Below, piece after piece: positions 36,079-45,660 of a stretch of DNA of 64,000 nucleotides (positions are counted from its first letter, which is position 1; each line of letters starts with the position of its first letter). A program made the position numbers and the translations under genes. The stretch is from the NCBI GenBank assembly GCA_038254545.1, contig JBBSGB010000017.1, forward strand, positions 14,338 through 78,337, written 5' to 3'. The stretch is from CAHJXF01 sp038254545 (lineage in GTDB: Bacteria; Pseudomonadota; Gammaproteobacteria; Burkholderiales; Burkholderiaceae_D). The notes beneath the pieces were generated by a model, which saw nothing but the letters and a program-made list of their open reading frames with translations, ran no database searches and was not told the DNA's origin.

Positions 36079-36723
36079 TCAGCCACGCGAGTTGGCCACA
36101 TCGATGGCGCGCGCGAGCTGATCGAGGCGGTCCTGCCCCCAGAAGCGCTGGCCCTCGGCGGGTCCGAAGCGCGGAATGTAGGTCGGGGAGCCGAACACTT
36201 CTTCGGCGATCGCCTCTTCGGTGTTCGCGTCGTAGCGCTCCTGGCTGGCCGCGCTTGCGGCGACGTTGCGCAACGCACCGGCATCGAGTCCGCGTTCGGC
36301 GGCGATCGCATCGAGCGTGCCTTCATCGGCGATGTTGCGTTCCTCGGCCCACACGGCGCGCATCATCGCGCCCGCCAGTTGCAACGCCGCTGCATCGCCG
36401 ACCGTCTGCGTGGCGGCGATGATGCGAAGCGCCGCCGCGTTGCCGGCCACCGGAAAAAATTTCGGGTGCAGGTTCAACGGCATGTCCAGATACTTGGCAA
36501 AGCGGGCCAGCTCGACCAAGCGATAGCTTTGCCGCTGCTTCGGTCGCTGCGCGAGCGGCAAGCCGCCCGAGACCGCGAACACGCGACCGATATCGACCGG
36601 CTTCACGCGGACCTCGGCATCGGATCGCGCGACCAGCTCGGCAAAGCGCTGATGGCCCAGGTAGGTCCATGGCGATTGCGTCGCGAAGTAGTAGTCGATG
36701 GCGCGCGCGGTAAGCTTCTCCAT
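36079..36723 (-). CDS. 2-hydroxychromene-2-carboxylate isomerase / DsbA-like (kappa GST) protein
   Basis: Protein of 214 residues with a DsbA-like thioredoxin fold. The start IDYYFATQSPWTYLGHQRF has serine where oxidoreductases have CXXC, as in HCCA isomerases and kappa-class GSTs. The C-terminal FGSPTYIPRFGPAEGQRFWGQDRLDQL fits the same family (usual FGVPTF becomes FGSPTY). ATG 36723 has GAGG six bases upstream; a GTG four codons earlier is possible. HCCA isomerase acts in naphthalene degradation, but genes of this type occur without that pathway, so the reaction is uncertain. Confidence 0.82.
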   Translation of the reverse strand: MEKLTARAIDYYFATQSPWTYLGHQRFAELVARSDAEVRVKPVDIGRVFAVSGGLPLAQRPKQRQSYRLVELARFAKYLDMPLNLHPKFFPVAGNAAALRIIAATQTVGDAAALQLAGAMMRAVWAEERNIADEGTLDAIAAERGLDAGALRNVAASAASQERYDANTEEAIAEEVFGSPTYIPRFGPAEGQRFWGQDRLDQLARAIDVANSRG

Positions 36724-36736
36724 GATCGGCCTCACA

Positions 36737-37162
36737 TCAAAACGGTTTGACGATCACGAGGATCACGATCGCCACCAGCAGCAGCACGGACACTTCGTTG
36801 AAGACGCGAAAGAACTTGTGCGAACGCTTGTTGGTGCCACGCTGGAATTTCTTCAGCATCATCCAGCACGCATGGTGATAGCCGACCACCAGCAACACGA
36901 AGAACAGCTTGGCATGCATCCAACCGTTGTGCGGACCGTGCAAACCGATGCCATAACCGAGGAAGAGCCACAGGCCGAATACGATCGCGGGAATCGCGAG
37001 CAGGGTCGTGAAGCGAAACAGCTTCTGCGCCATCACGAGCAGGCGTGCCGTCGCGTCCTCGTGCGTCTCCATCGCGAGGTTGACGAAGATGCGCGGCAGA
37101 TAGAACAGGCCCGCGAACCACGCGATCACGAAGATCAGGTGCAGGCTCTTGATCCAGAGCAT
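36737..37162 (-). CDS. hemJ: Protoporphyrinogen IX oxidase HemJ-like membrane protein
   Basis: Four-helix membrane protein of 141 residues matching HemJ, which oxidises protoporphyrinogen IX in heme synthesis in many Gram-negatives. MLWIKSLHLIFVIAWFAGLFYLPRIFV is the family start and contains the conserved His8. Lys85 in WMHAKLFFVL is the second essential residue. It lies 13 bases upstream of the isomerase gene and directly downstream of the hybrid-kinase gene on the same strand. Older annotations call this family CopD-like. Confidence 0.88.
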   Translation of the reverse strand: MLWIKSLHLIFVIAWFAGLFYLPRIFVNLAMETHEDATARLLVMAQKLFRFTTLLAIPAIVFGLWLFLGYGIGLHGPHNGWMHAKLFFVLLVVGYHHACWMMLKKFQRGTNKRSHKFFRVFNEVSVLLLVAIVILVIVKPF

Positions 37163-37173
37163 GGACTATCGGG

Positions 37174-39804
37174 TCACGCAGCGAGCACGCCATTGAGCAC
37201 GCGCTCGAGCGTGGTCAGGTCGTAAGGCTTTGCAAGCAGGCCCACGTCGCTACCCAGGCCGTGCTTTCCGAAGTCGGATCCGTATCCCGATGCAATCACG
37301 AAGCGCTGTTGTGGATTCGTTTCGCGTACGCGTTTCAACAGCGCGACCCCGGACATTCCGGGCAGGCTGATGTCGGTGAAGACGACGTCGTAACGGTCGG
37401 CTTCCAGAGTGGCGAGCGCGGCTTCGGCGCTTGCGACCGCCATCACGTCGTAGCCGAGTTCGTCGATGAATTCGACGGTGGTCTCGCGGACTTCCTCGCT
37501 GTCCTCGACCACCAGCACGCGACGCCTGCGCGACTTGGCAGCGGGCCCATCGTCCACCGATTCCAGGTTTGCGGCGCCCTCCTGGCTCGCAGGGGCGGCC
37601 GGTGTGCTTGCCGGTGACGTCTCGTCACCCATCAGGTGACGCAGTTTTTCGGCCAGATCCTCGCGGCTGTACGGTTTACTCAGCAGGTTCACGCCTGCGT
37701 CGAGCCGGTCGCCATGCACGATCGCATTGCTGGTGAAGCCCGATGTGTGAAGCACCCGCACGCCCGGCAGGATCTCGCGCGCCAACCTGACCATCTCGGT
37801 GCTCGGCACAGGGCCGGGCATCACGACGTCGGTGAACAGCAGGTCGATCGGCACGCCGCTCCTGATGATCGTCAACGCGCTCTGGCCATCGGACGCGCGC
37901 AGTACGCGGTATCCCAGTTCGACCAGGGTGTCGGCGACAGTGGTGCGCACGGCTTCGTCGTCTTCGACGACGAGGATGGTTTCGCCCTTGCCGGCCATCG
38001 TCTCGCTGGTCGCGGCAGTCGCGAAATCGCTGAGCGGCAGGCCGCTGCGCGGCAGATAGAGCTTGACGGTCGTGCCCCGGTTTTCCTCGCTCTCGATCGC
38101 AACATCGCCGCCGCTCTGCTTGACGAAGCCATAGACCATCGACAGCCCGAGGCCGGTGCCCTGGCCTTCGGGCTTGGTGGTGAAGAAGGGTTCGAACGCG
38201 CGGCGCTGCACTTCGACGCTCATGCCGTGGCCCGTGTCGGAGATCGCCAGCGTGACGTATTCGCCCGCGCAAAGACCTTCGCGATGCGCCGCATCGGTCG
38301 CGTCGAGTACCGTGTTCTCGAGTCGCATCGTGAGCGTGCCGCTGTGGTCCATCGCATCGCGCGCGTTGAGCGCGATGTTGAGGATCACATTCTCGAGGCG
38401 AGGCACGTCCACCAGCGTATTCCACAAGCCCTCGGCGACGTGGGTGTGAATCTCGATCGATTCGCCGAGCGCGCGATGCAGGAGGTCGTCCATGCGCGTC
38501 AACATCGTTTCGAGATTGACGACGACCGGGTCGAGCGGCTGACGGCGCCCGAAGGCGAGCAGTTGCGCCGCAAGCTTGGCGCCGCGTTCGACACCATCGA
38601 GCGCGGCCTTGACACGCGCGGCCGGCTTGCTGTCGGGCTCCAGGTTCTTCTGCAGCAATTGCAGGTTGCCTCGCACAATCTGCAGCACGTTGTTGAAGTC
38701 GTGCGCGACGCCGCCGGTCAGCTTGCCGACCGCTTCGAGACGTTGCGCGCGATGCAGCGCGGCTTCGGCGTTGCGCCTTTCCTCTTCGCTTTTTTCGAGA
38801 GCCCGGGTGCGTTCGGTCACCAGCTCTTCGAGTCGCGTCCGATAGGCGTGCAACTCGTCCTGCGCGGCCTTGACGGTCGTGACGTCGTTGCCCTGCATGA
38901 AGACGCCGAGGGTTTTTCCGTTGCCGTCGACGATCTGCTGGATCACGACATCGACATAGACCACGCGCGTTTTTTCGATGCCGTCACCGGCGTCGCCATC
39001 GGGCACCCGCAATGCGAGACCCTGCTCCACGATCGGCGCGCCGGTCCGATAGACCGAGTCGAGCAGCTTGACAGGGACGGGCGGGTTGCTGCGATGCGCG
39101 ACGCCATAGGAGCGATCACGCAGATCGGTCTCGCCGACCAGACGCAGGTACGCAGGATTGGCGAGCTCGACGACGTGCTCGGGCTCGCGCATGAAGACCG
39201 TGAACGACAGCGATTGATCGAACAATCGCAACAGGCGCAGGCGGTCGCTCTCGAGCATGCGATTGGCGTTCTGGACCAGCGCGGCGCGTTGAAGGACATC
39301 GGAGCGCAGGTGCATCTGATCGGATTCGGTGGCCGATTCGCCGGGTGTCTGCGGGCTCGATGGGCAACCGATGGCGGGAAGGCCTTGCCCGGCCGTATCG
39401 ATCAGTGCAGTGATGTTTTGCGTATGCTGGAACGCAAGCGTCACGCGTCCCTCCTCGTCACGAATCGGGTAGTGAGAAACGCTCCAGAACTCGTCCCTGA
39501 AGCCGTCGCCTTCGACCGTCGAAATCGGAATCGGATAACGAAGCACCGCCAGCGCGTCGGGCTTGCCGGTGTTGAAGACGCGCTCCACCGAGGCCTTGAA
39601 TTCCTCGTGCTGGCTGGGATTGGCACCTTCCGGATCGACTGGAAACGCGTCCAGCACATTGTTGCCCACCAACTCGTCGCGTGTTCTTCCCACCAGCCGG
39701 AGATATGCGTCGTTCGCATCGCAAATCCGGTAGTCCTGCGTCATCACGAAGTACGCGTTGGGCGATTCGTGAAACAGCGCTTCGTAGTCGATACTTGGAA
39801 TCAT
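37174..39804 (-). CDS. Hybrid sensor histidine kinase with two receiver domains
   Basis: Cytoplasmic hybrid kinase (876 aa) with no membrane segments. Order: PAS (about 5-125; SPNAYFVMTQDYRICDANDAYLRLVGRTRDELVG), a second PAS-like domain (about 190-320), a short coiled-coil, HisKA with the phospho-acceptor near His368 in GGVAHDFNNVLQ, and HATPase (GTGLGLSMVYGFV). A receiver with aspartate near 659 (LLFTDVVMPG) and a second receiver with aspartate near 811 (VVFTDISLPG) follow. The start ATG 39804 gives MIPSIDYEALF, where such PAS proteins begin; upstream codons are Arg/Pro-rich. No separate regulator is nearby, so output must act in trans or phosphate must be relayed elsewhere. Confidence 0.9.
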   Translation of the reverse strand: MIPSIDYEALFHESPNAYFVMTQDYRICDANDAYLRLVGRTRDELVGNNVLDAFPVDPEGANPSQHEEFKASVERVFNTGKPDALAVLRYPIPISTVEGDGFRDEFWSVSHYPIRDEEGRVTLAFQHTQNITALIDTAGQGLPAIGCPSSPQTPGESATESDQMHLRSDVLQRAALVQNANRMLESDRLRLLRLFDQSLSFTVFMREPEHVVELANPAYLRLVGETDLRDRSYGVAHRSNPPVPVKLLDSVYRTGAPIVEQGLALRVPDGDAGDGIEKTRVVYVDVVIQQIVDGNGKTLGVFMQGNDVTTVKAAQDELHAYRTRLEELVTERTRALEKSEEERRNAEAALHRAQRLEAVGKLTGGVAHDFNNVLQIVRGNLQLLQKNLEPDSKPAARVKAALDGVERGAKLAAQLLAFGRRQPLDPVVVNLETMLTRMDDLLHRALGESIEIHTHVAEGLWNTLVDVPRLENVILNIALNARDAMDHSGTLTMRLENTVLDATDAAHREGLCAGEYVTLAISDTGHGMSVEVQRRAFEPFFTTKPEGQGTGLGLSMVYGFVKQSGGDVAIESEENRGTTVKLYLPRSGLPLSDFATAATSETMAGKGETILVVEDDEAVRTTVADTLVELGYRVLRASDGQSALTIIRSGVPIDLLFTDVVMPGPVPSTEMVRLAREILPGVRVLHTSGFTSNAIVHGDRLDAGVNLLSKPYSREDLAEKLRHLMGDETSPASTPAAPASQEGAANLESVDDGPAAKSRRRRVLVVEDSEEVRETTVEFIDELGYDVMAVASAEAALATLEADRYDVVFTDISLPGMSGVALLKRVRETNPQQRFVIASGYGSDFGKHGLGSDVGLLAKPYDLTTLERVLNGVLAA

Positions 39805-39960
39805 GCGCAGACGAAAGCAAGCGCCGGGAGGCGCGCGGGAGCGTGGACGGGCAGGGGCAGGGCGCATTGTAGCGACTTGCCCGGTTCCCGATCGAGGCCC
39901 TGCTCGGTGTCCTCAGCCACGCAGTCGGCGGCGCACTCAGCGACTCATGCAGCGACGCAC

Positions 39961-41238
39961 TCAGCCACGCACTTCGCCGTGGCCGAAGACCACGTACTTG
40001 AGGCTGGTCAATCCTTCCAGACCCACCGGGCCGCGCGCGTGAAGCTTGTCGTTGGAGATGCCGATCTCTGCGCCCAGGCCGAATTCGAAACCATCGGCAA
40101 AACGCGTCGATGCATTGACCATCACCGAGGCCGAATCGACTTCTCGCAAAAACCGCAGCGCGCGCACGTAGTCTGCCGTCACGATGGTGTCGGTGTGCTT
40201 CGAGCCGTGCGTGTTGATGTGATCGATGGCGGCGTCGATATCGGGCACGATCGCGATCGACGCGATCGGCGCCAGCCATTCGGTGTCGAAGTCATCGGGC
40301 CCGGCGGCAACCGAGGCGATGCCCGCGGCATCGAGCAGCGCGCGGGTCTCCGGGCAGACGCGCATCTCGACGTTCTTGTCTGTGTAGATGCGGCCGATGC
40401 GCGGCAGGAATTCTGCGGCGACGGCGCGCGCGACCAGCAACGTCTCCATCGTGTTGCAGGTGCCGTAGCGTTGCGTCTTCGCGTTGTCGGCGATGCGCGC
40501 GGCAACGTCGAGATCGGCTCGATCGTCGACATAGACATGGCACAGGCCATCGAGGTGCTTGATCATCGGCACGCGCGACTCGCGCATCAGGCGTGCGATC
40601 AATCCCTTGCCGCCGCGCGGCACGATCACGTCGATGTATTCGGGCATCGTGATCATCGCGCCCACGGCGGCGCGGTCGGTGCTGGCTATCACCTGTACGA
40701 TGTCGGCCGGCAGCCCCGCGGCCGCGAGCCCTTCGTGGATCAGGGCTGCGAGCGCGCGATTGCATCGCAAGGCCTCCGAGCCGCCGCGCAGGATCGCGGC
40801 GTTGCCCGACTTGATGGTCAGGCCCGCCGCATCGACGGTCACGTTGGGACGCGCCTCGTAGATGATGCCGACCACGCCGAGCGGCACGCGCATGCGGCCG
40901 ACCTGGATACCCGACGGCCGGTAGCGCAGTTCGCTGATCTCACCGATCGGGTCGGGAAGCGCCGCGATCTGCTCGAGTCCTTCGGCCATGCCGGCAATGC
41001 CTGTGTCCGAGAGCGCGAGACGATCGAGCATCACCGCGTCCAGACCTGCGTTTTTCGCGGCGGCGAGATCTTCGGCATTGGCCGCTTTCAATGCGGCCGC
41101 TTCGCGCCGGATGGCGCGCGCGATGGCGACGAGCGCCGCGTTCTTGGTCTGCGTGTCGGCCTTGGCGATCACGCGCGACGCCACGCGCGCGGCCGCGCCC
41201 ATGTGTTGCAGAGTCGCTTGAATGTCGATCGCGTTCAT
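39961..41238 (-). CDS. proA: Gamma-glutamyl phosphate reductase
   Basis: NADPH-dependent second enzyme of proline synthesis (425 aa). It has the aldehyde-dehydrogenase fold with the characteristic VPLGVVGIIYEARPNVTVDAAGL and SGNAAILRGG. The catalytic cysteine is in QRYGTCNTMETLL, and the C-terminal GLGAEIGISNDKLHARGPVGLEGLTS is complete. ATG 41238 gives the usual N-terminus; a TTG at 41277 would overlap holA. The proC gene lies 9 kb away on the same strand. Confidence 0.95.
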   Translation of the reverse strand: MNAIDIQATLQHMGAAARVASRVIAKADTQTKNAALVAIARAIRREAAALKAANAEDLAAAKNAGLDAVMLDRLALSDTGIAGMAEGLEQIAALPDPIGEISELRYRPSGIQVGRMRVPLGVVGIIYEARPNVTVDAAGLTIKSGNAAILRGGSEALRCNRALAALIHEGLAAAGLPADIVQVIASTDRAAVGAMITMPEYIDVIVPRGGKGLIARLMRESRVPMIKHLDGLCHVYVDDRADLDVAARIADNAKTQRYGTCNTMETLLVARAVAAEFLPRIGRIYTDKNVEMRVCPETRALLDAAGIASVAAGPDDFDTEWLAPIASIAIVPDIDAAIDHINTHGSKHTDTIVTADYVRALRFLREVDSASVMVNASTRFADGFEFGLGAEIGISNDKLHARGPVGLEGLTSLKYVVFGHGEVRG

Positions 41239-41257
41239 GCGGGCCGGCGCCGTCTGA

Positions 41258-42292
41258 CTATTTGCCGCGGCCGGCAATGATCATGCCCAGCCGCGACAAT
41301 TCGGTCCATGCGTCGGCCATTGCAGGACCCTGCGCGCTGCGCAGTCCCTTGACGACGCGATCGATCTCGGCCGCGCGCGCGAGCGCCCCGCGCAGGGTCG
41401 AAAGCGAGAGGCGCTTCATCGCCGGCTCGAACAATCGCTCACGCGCGCCCCATACGCGCAGTTGCCGCAGCAGGCCGCCCAGCGATTGTCCCTTCGCGAC
41501 TGCGAGCTTGGCGCGCAGCAGGGCACGCACTTCTTCGGTCATCGCCCAATGCACCAGCACTGGCGATTCGCCTTCGCCCTTCAAGCCATCGACCATGCGC
41601 GCGACGCGCGCCGCATCGCCGGCCAGCATCGCCTCGCCGAGCTTGAAGACGTCGTAGCGCGCGACGTCGAGCACGGCATCGCGCACGTCATCGAAGCTGA
41701 GCTTGCCGCGCGGATGCAGCAGCGCGAGTTTCTGTACTTCCTGATGCGCGGCCAGCAGATTGCCTTCGACGCGATCGACGATGAAGGACAGTGCCTCGCG
41801 GTCGGCGCTCTGGCCAAGCGCTGCGAGGCGCTCGGCGATCCAGTTCGGCAGCCGCGTGCGATCGATCAGTGGCGCTTCTATCGCAACGCCTGCGGCCTGC
41901 AGCGCGGTGAACCATGTCGAGCTTCTGGCTTCGCCCCGGAGGCCCGGCAGCGTGATCACTGTGATCGTGTCGGTGGATTTGCTCACGCTCTTCACATGCG
42001 CCTGCAACGCGAGCGAACCCTCCTTGCCCGGTTTGCCGCCGGGGATACGGACTTCGATCAGCTTGCGGTCGCCGAACAGCGACAGGCTCTGGCCGCTTTC
42101 GGCAAGGCGGCTCCAGCGAAACCAGCGATCGACTTCGAGCAGGTCGCGCTCCGCATAGCCGGCTGCGCGCGCGGCCGCACGGATCCTGTCGGACGCTTCG
42201 ATCGCCAGCAGATGCTCGTCGCCGTGCACCACGTACAGCGGTGCCAGCGTCTTCGCGAGGTGCGCGTCGAGCGCGTCGAGCCTGAGATTCAT
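41258..42292 (-). CDS. holA: DNA polymerase III delta subunit
   Basis: Clamp-loader delta subunit (344 aa), which opens the beta sliding clamp. The start PLYVVHGDEHLLAIEASDRIRAAARAAGY and the SLFGDRKLIEVRIP beta-contact region are typical. LPNWIAERLAALG and the C-terminal collar domain are present. It sits in the conserved leuS-lptE-holA order, 22 bases after lptE, with proA following. Confidence 0.95.
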   Translation of the reverse strand: MNLRLDALDAHLAKTLAPLYVVHGDEHLLAIEASDRIRAAARAAGYAERDLLEVDRWFRWSRLAESGQSLSLFGDRKLIEVRIPGGKPGKEGSLALQAHVKSVSKSTDTITVITLPGLRGEARSSTWFTALQAAGVAIEAPLIDRTRLPNWIAERLAALGQSADREALSFIVDRVEGNLLAAHQEVQKLALLHPRGKLSFDDVRDAVLDVARYDVFKLGEAMLAGDAARVARMVDGLKGEGESPVLVHWAMTEEVRALLRAKLAVAKGQSLGGLLRQLRVWGARERLFEPAMKRLSLSTLRGALARAAEIDRVVKGLRSAQGPAMADAWTELSRLGMIIAGRGK

Positions 42293-42314
42293 CAGGACGC
42301 GGGCTTACGCGAGC

Positions 42315-42869
42315 TCACGACGCGGTGGGCTCGGGCTTGGCGGCCGCGAGCCGGCGCAGCAACTGCTGCACGAGATCGGACTGCATGTCGCGATAGAGCA
42401 GGTTCTCTTCGGCCTCCTTCGCGAGCTGCGTATTCTCGTTGACCGAGATGTTGCGCTTCAAGGTGATGCGCGTGGGCGGAATGAAGTCGCGCCCCTTGGG
42501 GTCGTCGACCTTGAAGACGAAGGTATAGAAGAGGTTGTACTCGCGCACGCGGCCGTCGGCGTTCAGGCTGAGGATTTCCTTTTCGCGCGATTCGCCGAGC
42601 ACATGCAAACGCGCATCGGCAAGCGCCGCGTCGTCGACGAGGCGGGTCGACGTGCCGCTGCGGATGTAGCGCCTGAACTCTGTTCCCAGCGGCGACGCGT
42701 CGGAGAAGCCCACCCACAGCGTGCGAAAAGGAAGCTCGGTCGATCCACGCAACTGGAAGCCGCAGCCGGCGAGCATCGCCGCCACGAGCAGGCCGAACGC
42801 AATCGCAAGGCCTCGCGATCCGAGGAGAGACAACTGATCGATCGCCTTCATCGGTGATTCATCCTTCAC
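42315..42869 (-). CDS. lptE: LPS-assembly lipoprotein LptE
   Basis: Outer-membrane lipoprotein that plugs LptD in LPS transport (184 aa). A hydrophobic signal ends in the lipobox LAGC (Cys36 from the first start), followed by GFQLRGSTELPFRTLWVGF, a typical LptE beginning. The GTG at 42869 overlaps the leuS stop as GTGA; an ATG at 42851 (MKAIDQL) is the other candidate start. It lies between leuS and holA, the standard order. Confidence 0.93.
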   Translation of the reverse strand: MKDESPMKAIDQLSLLGSRGLAIAFGLLVAAMLAGCGFQLRGSTELPFRTLWVGFSDASPLGTEFRRYIRSGTSTRLVDDAALADARLHVLGESREKEILSLNADGRVREYNLFYTFVFKVDDPKGRDFIPPTRITLKRNISVNENTQLAKEAEENLLYRDMQSDLVQQLLRRLAAAKPEPTAS

Positions 42870-45577
42870 GCAACCACATTCACGAGCCGCCCCGGCACGA
42901 ACACGATTTTCTTCGGTGTGCCGGTCACGAATTTCATTACGGCCTCATCGGCGAGCGCGGCCGCTTCGATGGTCGCGCGGTCGGCGTCGGCCGGCACGCG
43001 GATCGTGCTGCGCAGCTTGCCGTTGACCTGCACCACCAGTTCGACCTCATCCTGGAGAAGGGCCGACTTGTCTACTTGAGGCCATGGAGCATCTATGATC
43101 GGCCCGTGCACGGCTACAAAGCCGAGTTCGTTCCACAGCGTGTGCGTGATGTGCGGCGCGACCGGATAGAGAACGCGCAACAGCAGGCCGAGACCTTCGG
43201 TGATGATGGCGGCCTTCGCCCCGCGCGCGCTGTCGAGCGTGTTCAACATCTTCATGGCGGCCGAGACCACGGTGTTGTACTGCAACCGCTCGTAATCGAA
43301 CTGTGCCTGCTTGAGGGTCGCGTGCAATTCGAAGCGCATCATCCTGTCGTCGGAGAGGGTTTGCGGTTCCATCGATTGGGGCGACACGCGGCCGTCGGCC
43401 TTCGCCTGCATCGCGAACGTCCAGAGTCGATGCATGAAACGAAACACACCCTGTGCGCCGCTGTCCGACCATGCGGCGCTTTGCTCGGGCGGCGCTGCGA
43501 ACATCGAGAACGCGCGCGCCGTGTCGGCGCCGAAGCGTTCGATGATGGCGCGCGGCTCGACCACATTGTTCTTGGACTTCGACATCTTCTCGTTGCCGCC
43601 CAGCATCACGGGCTGGCCATCTTCAATCGCGATCGCACCGATCGGCTTGCCGCGCTCGTCGTGCTTGACTTCGACTTCGCCGGGATAGAACCATCTGGTC
43701 TTGCCCGCAGCGTCTTCGCGATAGAAGCACTCGTTGGTCAGCATGCCCTGCGTGAACAGGCGCGTGAAAGGCTCGCCGAATTTCACGAGGCCCATGTCCC
43801 GCATGACCTTGGTCCAGAAGCGCGCGTAGAGCAGGTGCAGGATCGCGTGTTCGATGCCGCCGATGTACTGATCCATCGGCATCCAGTAGTCGTTGCGCCC
43901 GTCGACCATGGAAGTGCTCGCATCGGGCGAGCAATAGCGCATGTAGTACCACGACGAATCGACGAATGTGTCCATCGTGTCGGTCTCGCGCTCGGCCGGC
44001 TTGCCGCAGCGCGGGCAGGTGCAATCGACAAACGCGGCGCACTTCTTCAAGGGGTTGCCGTGGCCCTCCGGCACGAGGTCTTCGGGCAACACCACCGGCA
44101 GGTCGGCTTCGGGTACCGGCACGTCGCCGCACGCCAGGCAATGGATGATCGGGATCGGCGTGCCCCAGTAGCGCTGGCGGCTGATGCCCCAATCGCGCAG
44201 GCGCCAGGTGGTGGTCTTCTCGCCGAGCCTCTTGGCCGCGAGGTCGCGTGCGATCGCGTCGGTCGCAGCATTGAAGTCCATGCCGTCGTAGATGCCCGAG
44301 TGGACGCAGGTGCCGTATTCCGCGAACGCCGGTCGCCACTCGGCCCAGGCCGATTCGTCGGTGCGCGGTGTCGATGCGGTCATCGAGTCGGGCGCGATTG
44401 TCATGGCCGGTCCGGGTTCCGCCGTGGCCTCGGCGACGGCCTCGGGATCCTTCTTTGCCCATGACCCGGGCAGCACCACCGGTTTGATCGGCAGCCCGTA
44501 TTTCTTCGCGAACTCGAAGTCGCGCTCGTCGTGCGCCGGCACGCCCATCACCGCGCCTTCGCCGTAACTCATCAGCACATAGTTCCCGACCCATACCGGC
44601 ACAAGTTCGCCCGAGAGTGGATGCGTGACGTGGAAGTGCGTCGTCATGCCCTTCTTTTCCATCGCCGCGATATCGGCCTCTGCGACCCCGCCCTTCAAGC
44701 ACTGCTCGATGAAGGCCTGCAACGCGGGCTGGCCTTTCGCGAGATGAAGCGCCAACGGATGCTCGGCAGCGACCGCGACGAACGACACGCCCATCAGCGT
44801 GTCGGCGCGCGTGGTGAAGACGCGCAGCTCTTCCTTTCTGCCGTCGATCTCGTAGGGAAACGCAAGCGTCACGCCTTCGCTCTTGCCGATCCAGTTGCGC
44901 TGCATGGTCTTGACGCGCTCGGGCCATGCCAGCTCGTCGAGAGTGGACAGCAACTCTTCCGCATAGTCGGTGATGCGCAGGTAATACATCGGGATCTCGC
45001 GTTTCTCGACGATGGCGCCAGAGCGCCACCCGCGCCCGTCGATCACCTGCTCGTTGGCGAGCACGGTCTGGTCGACCGGATCCCAATTGACCGTGCCTGT
45101 CTTCTTGTACGCGATGCCCTTCTCGAGCATCTTGAGGAACAGCCACTGGTTCCACTTGTAGTAGTCGGGCTTGCAGGTCGTGACCTCGCGCGACCAGTCG
45201 ATTGCCAGTCCAATCGGCGCCATCTGCGCCTTCATCTCGGCGATGTTGTCGTAGGTCCACTTCGCGGGCGGAACCTTGTTTTCGATCGCCGCGTTTTCGG
45301 CCGGCATGCCGAAAGCATCCCAGCCCATCGGCATCAACACGTTGTAGCCGCTCATGCGCAAGTAACGCGCCATCACGTCGTTGATCGTGTAGTTGCGCAC
45401 GTGACCCATGTGCAGCTTGCCCGACGGATAGGGAAGCATCGAGCACGCGTAGAACTTGCCCTTCGGAAAGCGCGGGTCAACCTCGCGCATTTGCCAGGCG
45501 TTGTCACGATTCCACTGTGCCTGTGCAGCGGCTTCTACGGCGCGATGATCGTAAGCAGGAATGGGGAATGCGGACAT
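42866..45577 (-). CDS. leuS: Leucyl-tRNA synthetase
   Basis: Class I aminoacyl-tRNA synthetase (903 aa) charging tRNA-Leu. The HIGH-equivalent is HMGH (56-59, within LPYPSGKLHMGHVRNY) and the KMSKS loop lies near 664-668 (GGNEKMSKSKNNVV). The editing domain is present. At about 40 residues above E. coli LeuRS, part of the excess is an Ala/Glu/Thr-rich insertion near residues 373-410 in the editing domain. It heads a leuS-lptE-holA-proA operon with overlapping junctions. Confidence 0.97.
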   Translation of the reverse strand: MSAFPIPAYDHRAVEAAAQAQWNRDNAWQMREVDPRFPKGKFYACSMLPYPSGKLHMGHVRNYTINDVMARYLRMSGYNVLMPMGWDAFGMPAENAAIENKVPPAKWTYDNIAEMKAQMAPIGLAIDWSREVTTCKPDYYKWNQWLFLKMLEKGIAYKKTGTVNWDPVDQTVLANEQVIDGRGWRSGAIVEKREIPMYYLRITDYAEELLSTLDELAWPERVKTMQRNWIGKSEGVTLAFPYEIDGRKEELRVFTTRADTLMGVSFVAVAAEHPLALHLAKGQPALQAFIEQCLKGGVAEADIAAMEKKGMTTHFHVTHPLSGELVPVWVGNYVLMSYGEGAVMGVPAHDERDFEFAKKYGLPIKPVVLPGSWAKKDPEAVAEATAEPGPAMTIAPDSMTASTPRTDESAWAEWRPAFAEYGTCVHSGIYDGMDFNAATDAIARDLAAKRLGEKTTTWRLRDWGISRQRYWGTPIPIIHCLACGDVPVPEADLPVVLPEDLVPEGHGNPLKKCAAFVDCTCPRCGKPAERETDTMDTFVDSSWYYMRYCSPDASTSMVDGRNDYWMPMDQYIGGIEHAILHLLYARFWTKVMRDMGLVKFGEPFTRLFTQGMLTNECFYREDAAGKTRWFYPGEVEVKHDERGKPIGAIAIEDGQPVMLGGNEKMSKSKNNVVEPRAIIERFGADTARAFSMFAAPPEQSAAWSDSGAQGVFRFMHRLWTFAMQAKADGRVSPQSMEPQTLSDDRMMRFELHATLKQAQFDYERLQYNTVVSAAMKMLNTLDSARGAKAAIITEGLGLLLRVLYPVAPHITHTLWNELGFVAVHGPIIDAPWPQVDKSALLQDEVELVVQVNGKLRSTIRVPADADRATIEAAALADEAVMKFVTGTPKKIVFVPGRLVNVVA

Positions 45578-45654
45578 GGCTGAGGAACTCGATGCGCCGT
45601 TGCGTTGAGCAAGTGCAAACAGGCTGGTTCAAGGCGTGCGGACAAAGGCGTGAA

Positions 45655-45660
45655 TTATAG
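45655..45660 (-). promoter_or_regulatory. Consensus -10 element upstream of leuS
   Basis: A perfect TATAAT on the minus strand, 78 bases upstream of the leuS start, in otherwise GC-rich sequence. No good -35 hexamer is found at 16-18 bases spacing, so an activator or a weak -35 would be needed. The assignment rests on the -10 and its position only. Confidence 0.35.

Noticed and set aside
39900..39970. Short CACTCAGC/CACGCA-like repeats in the gap between proA and the hybrid kinase
   Set aside because: Imperfect, irregularly spaced and low in information; no symmetry or period that I could support as an operator or array.
41239..41277. TTG-initiated extension of proA by 13 residues
   Set aside because: It would overlap holA and adds no conserved sequence; the ATG at 41238 gives the normal ProA N-terminus.
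37636..41280. A very long open frame on the plus strand (over 1200 codons) antisense to the hybrid kinase, proA and the start codons of both
   Set aside because: It is His/Arg/Asp/Gln-rich with no domain, mirrors the third-position GC bias of the real minus-strand genes and crosses gene boundaries. It is a GC-rich shadow frame.
42854..45583. Long plus-strand frames opposite leuS
   Set aside because: Shadows of leuS in a GC-rich genome; no family features, while leuS is complete with both catalytic motifs.
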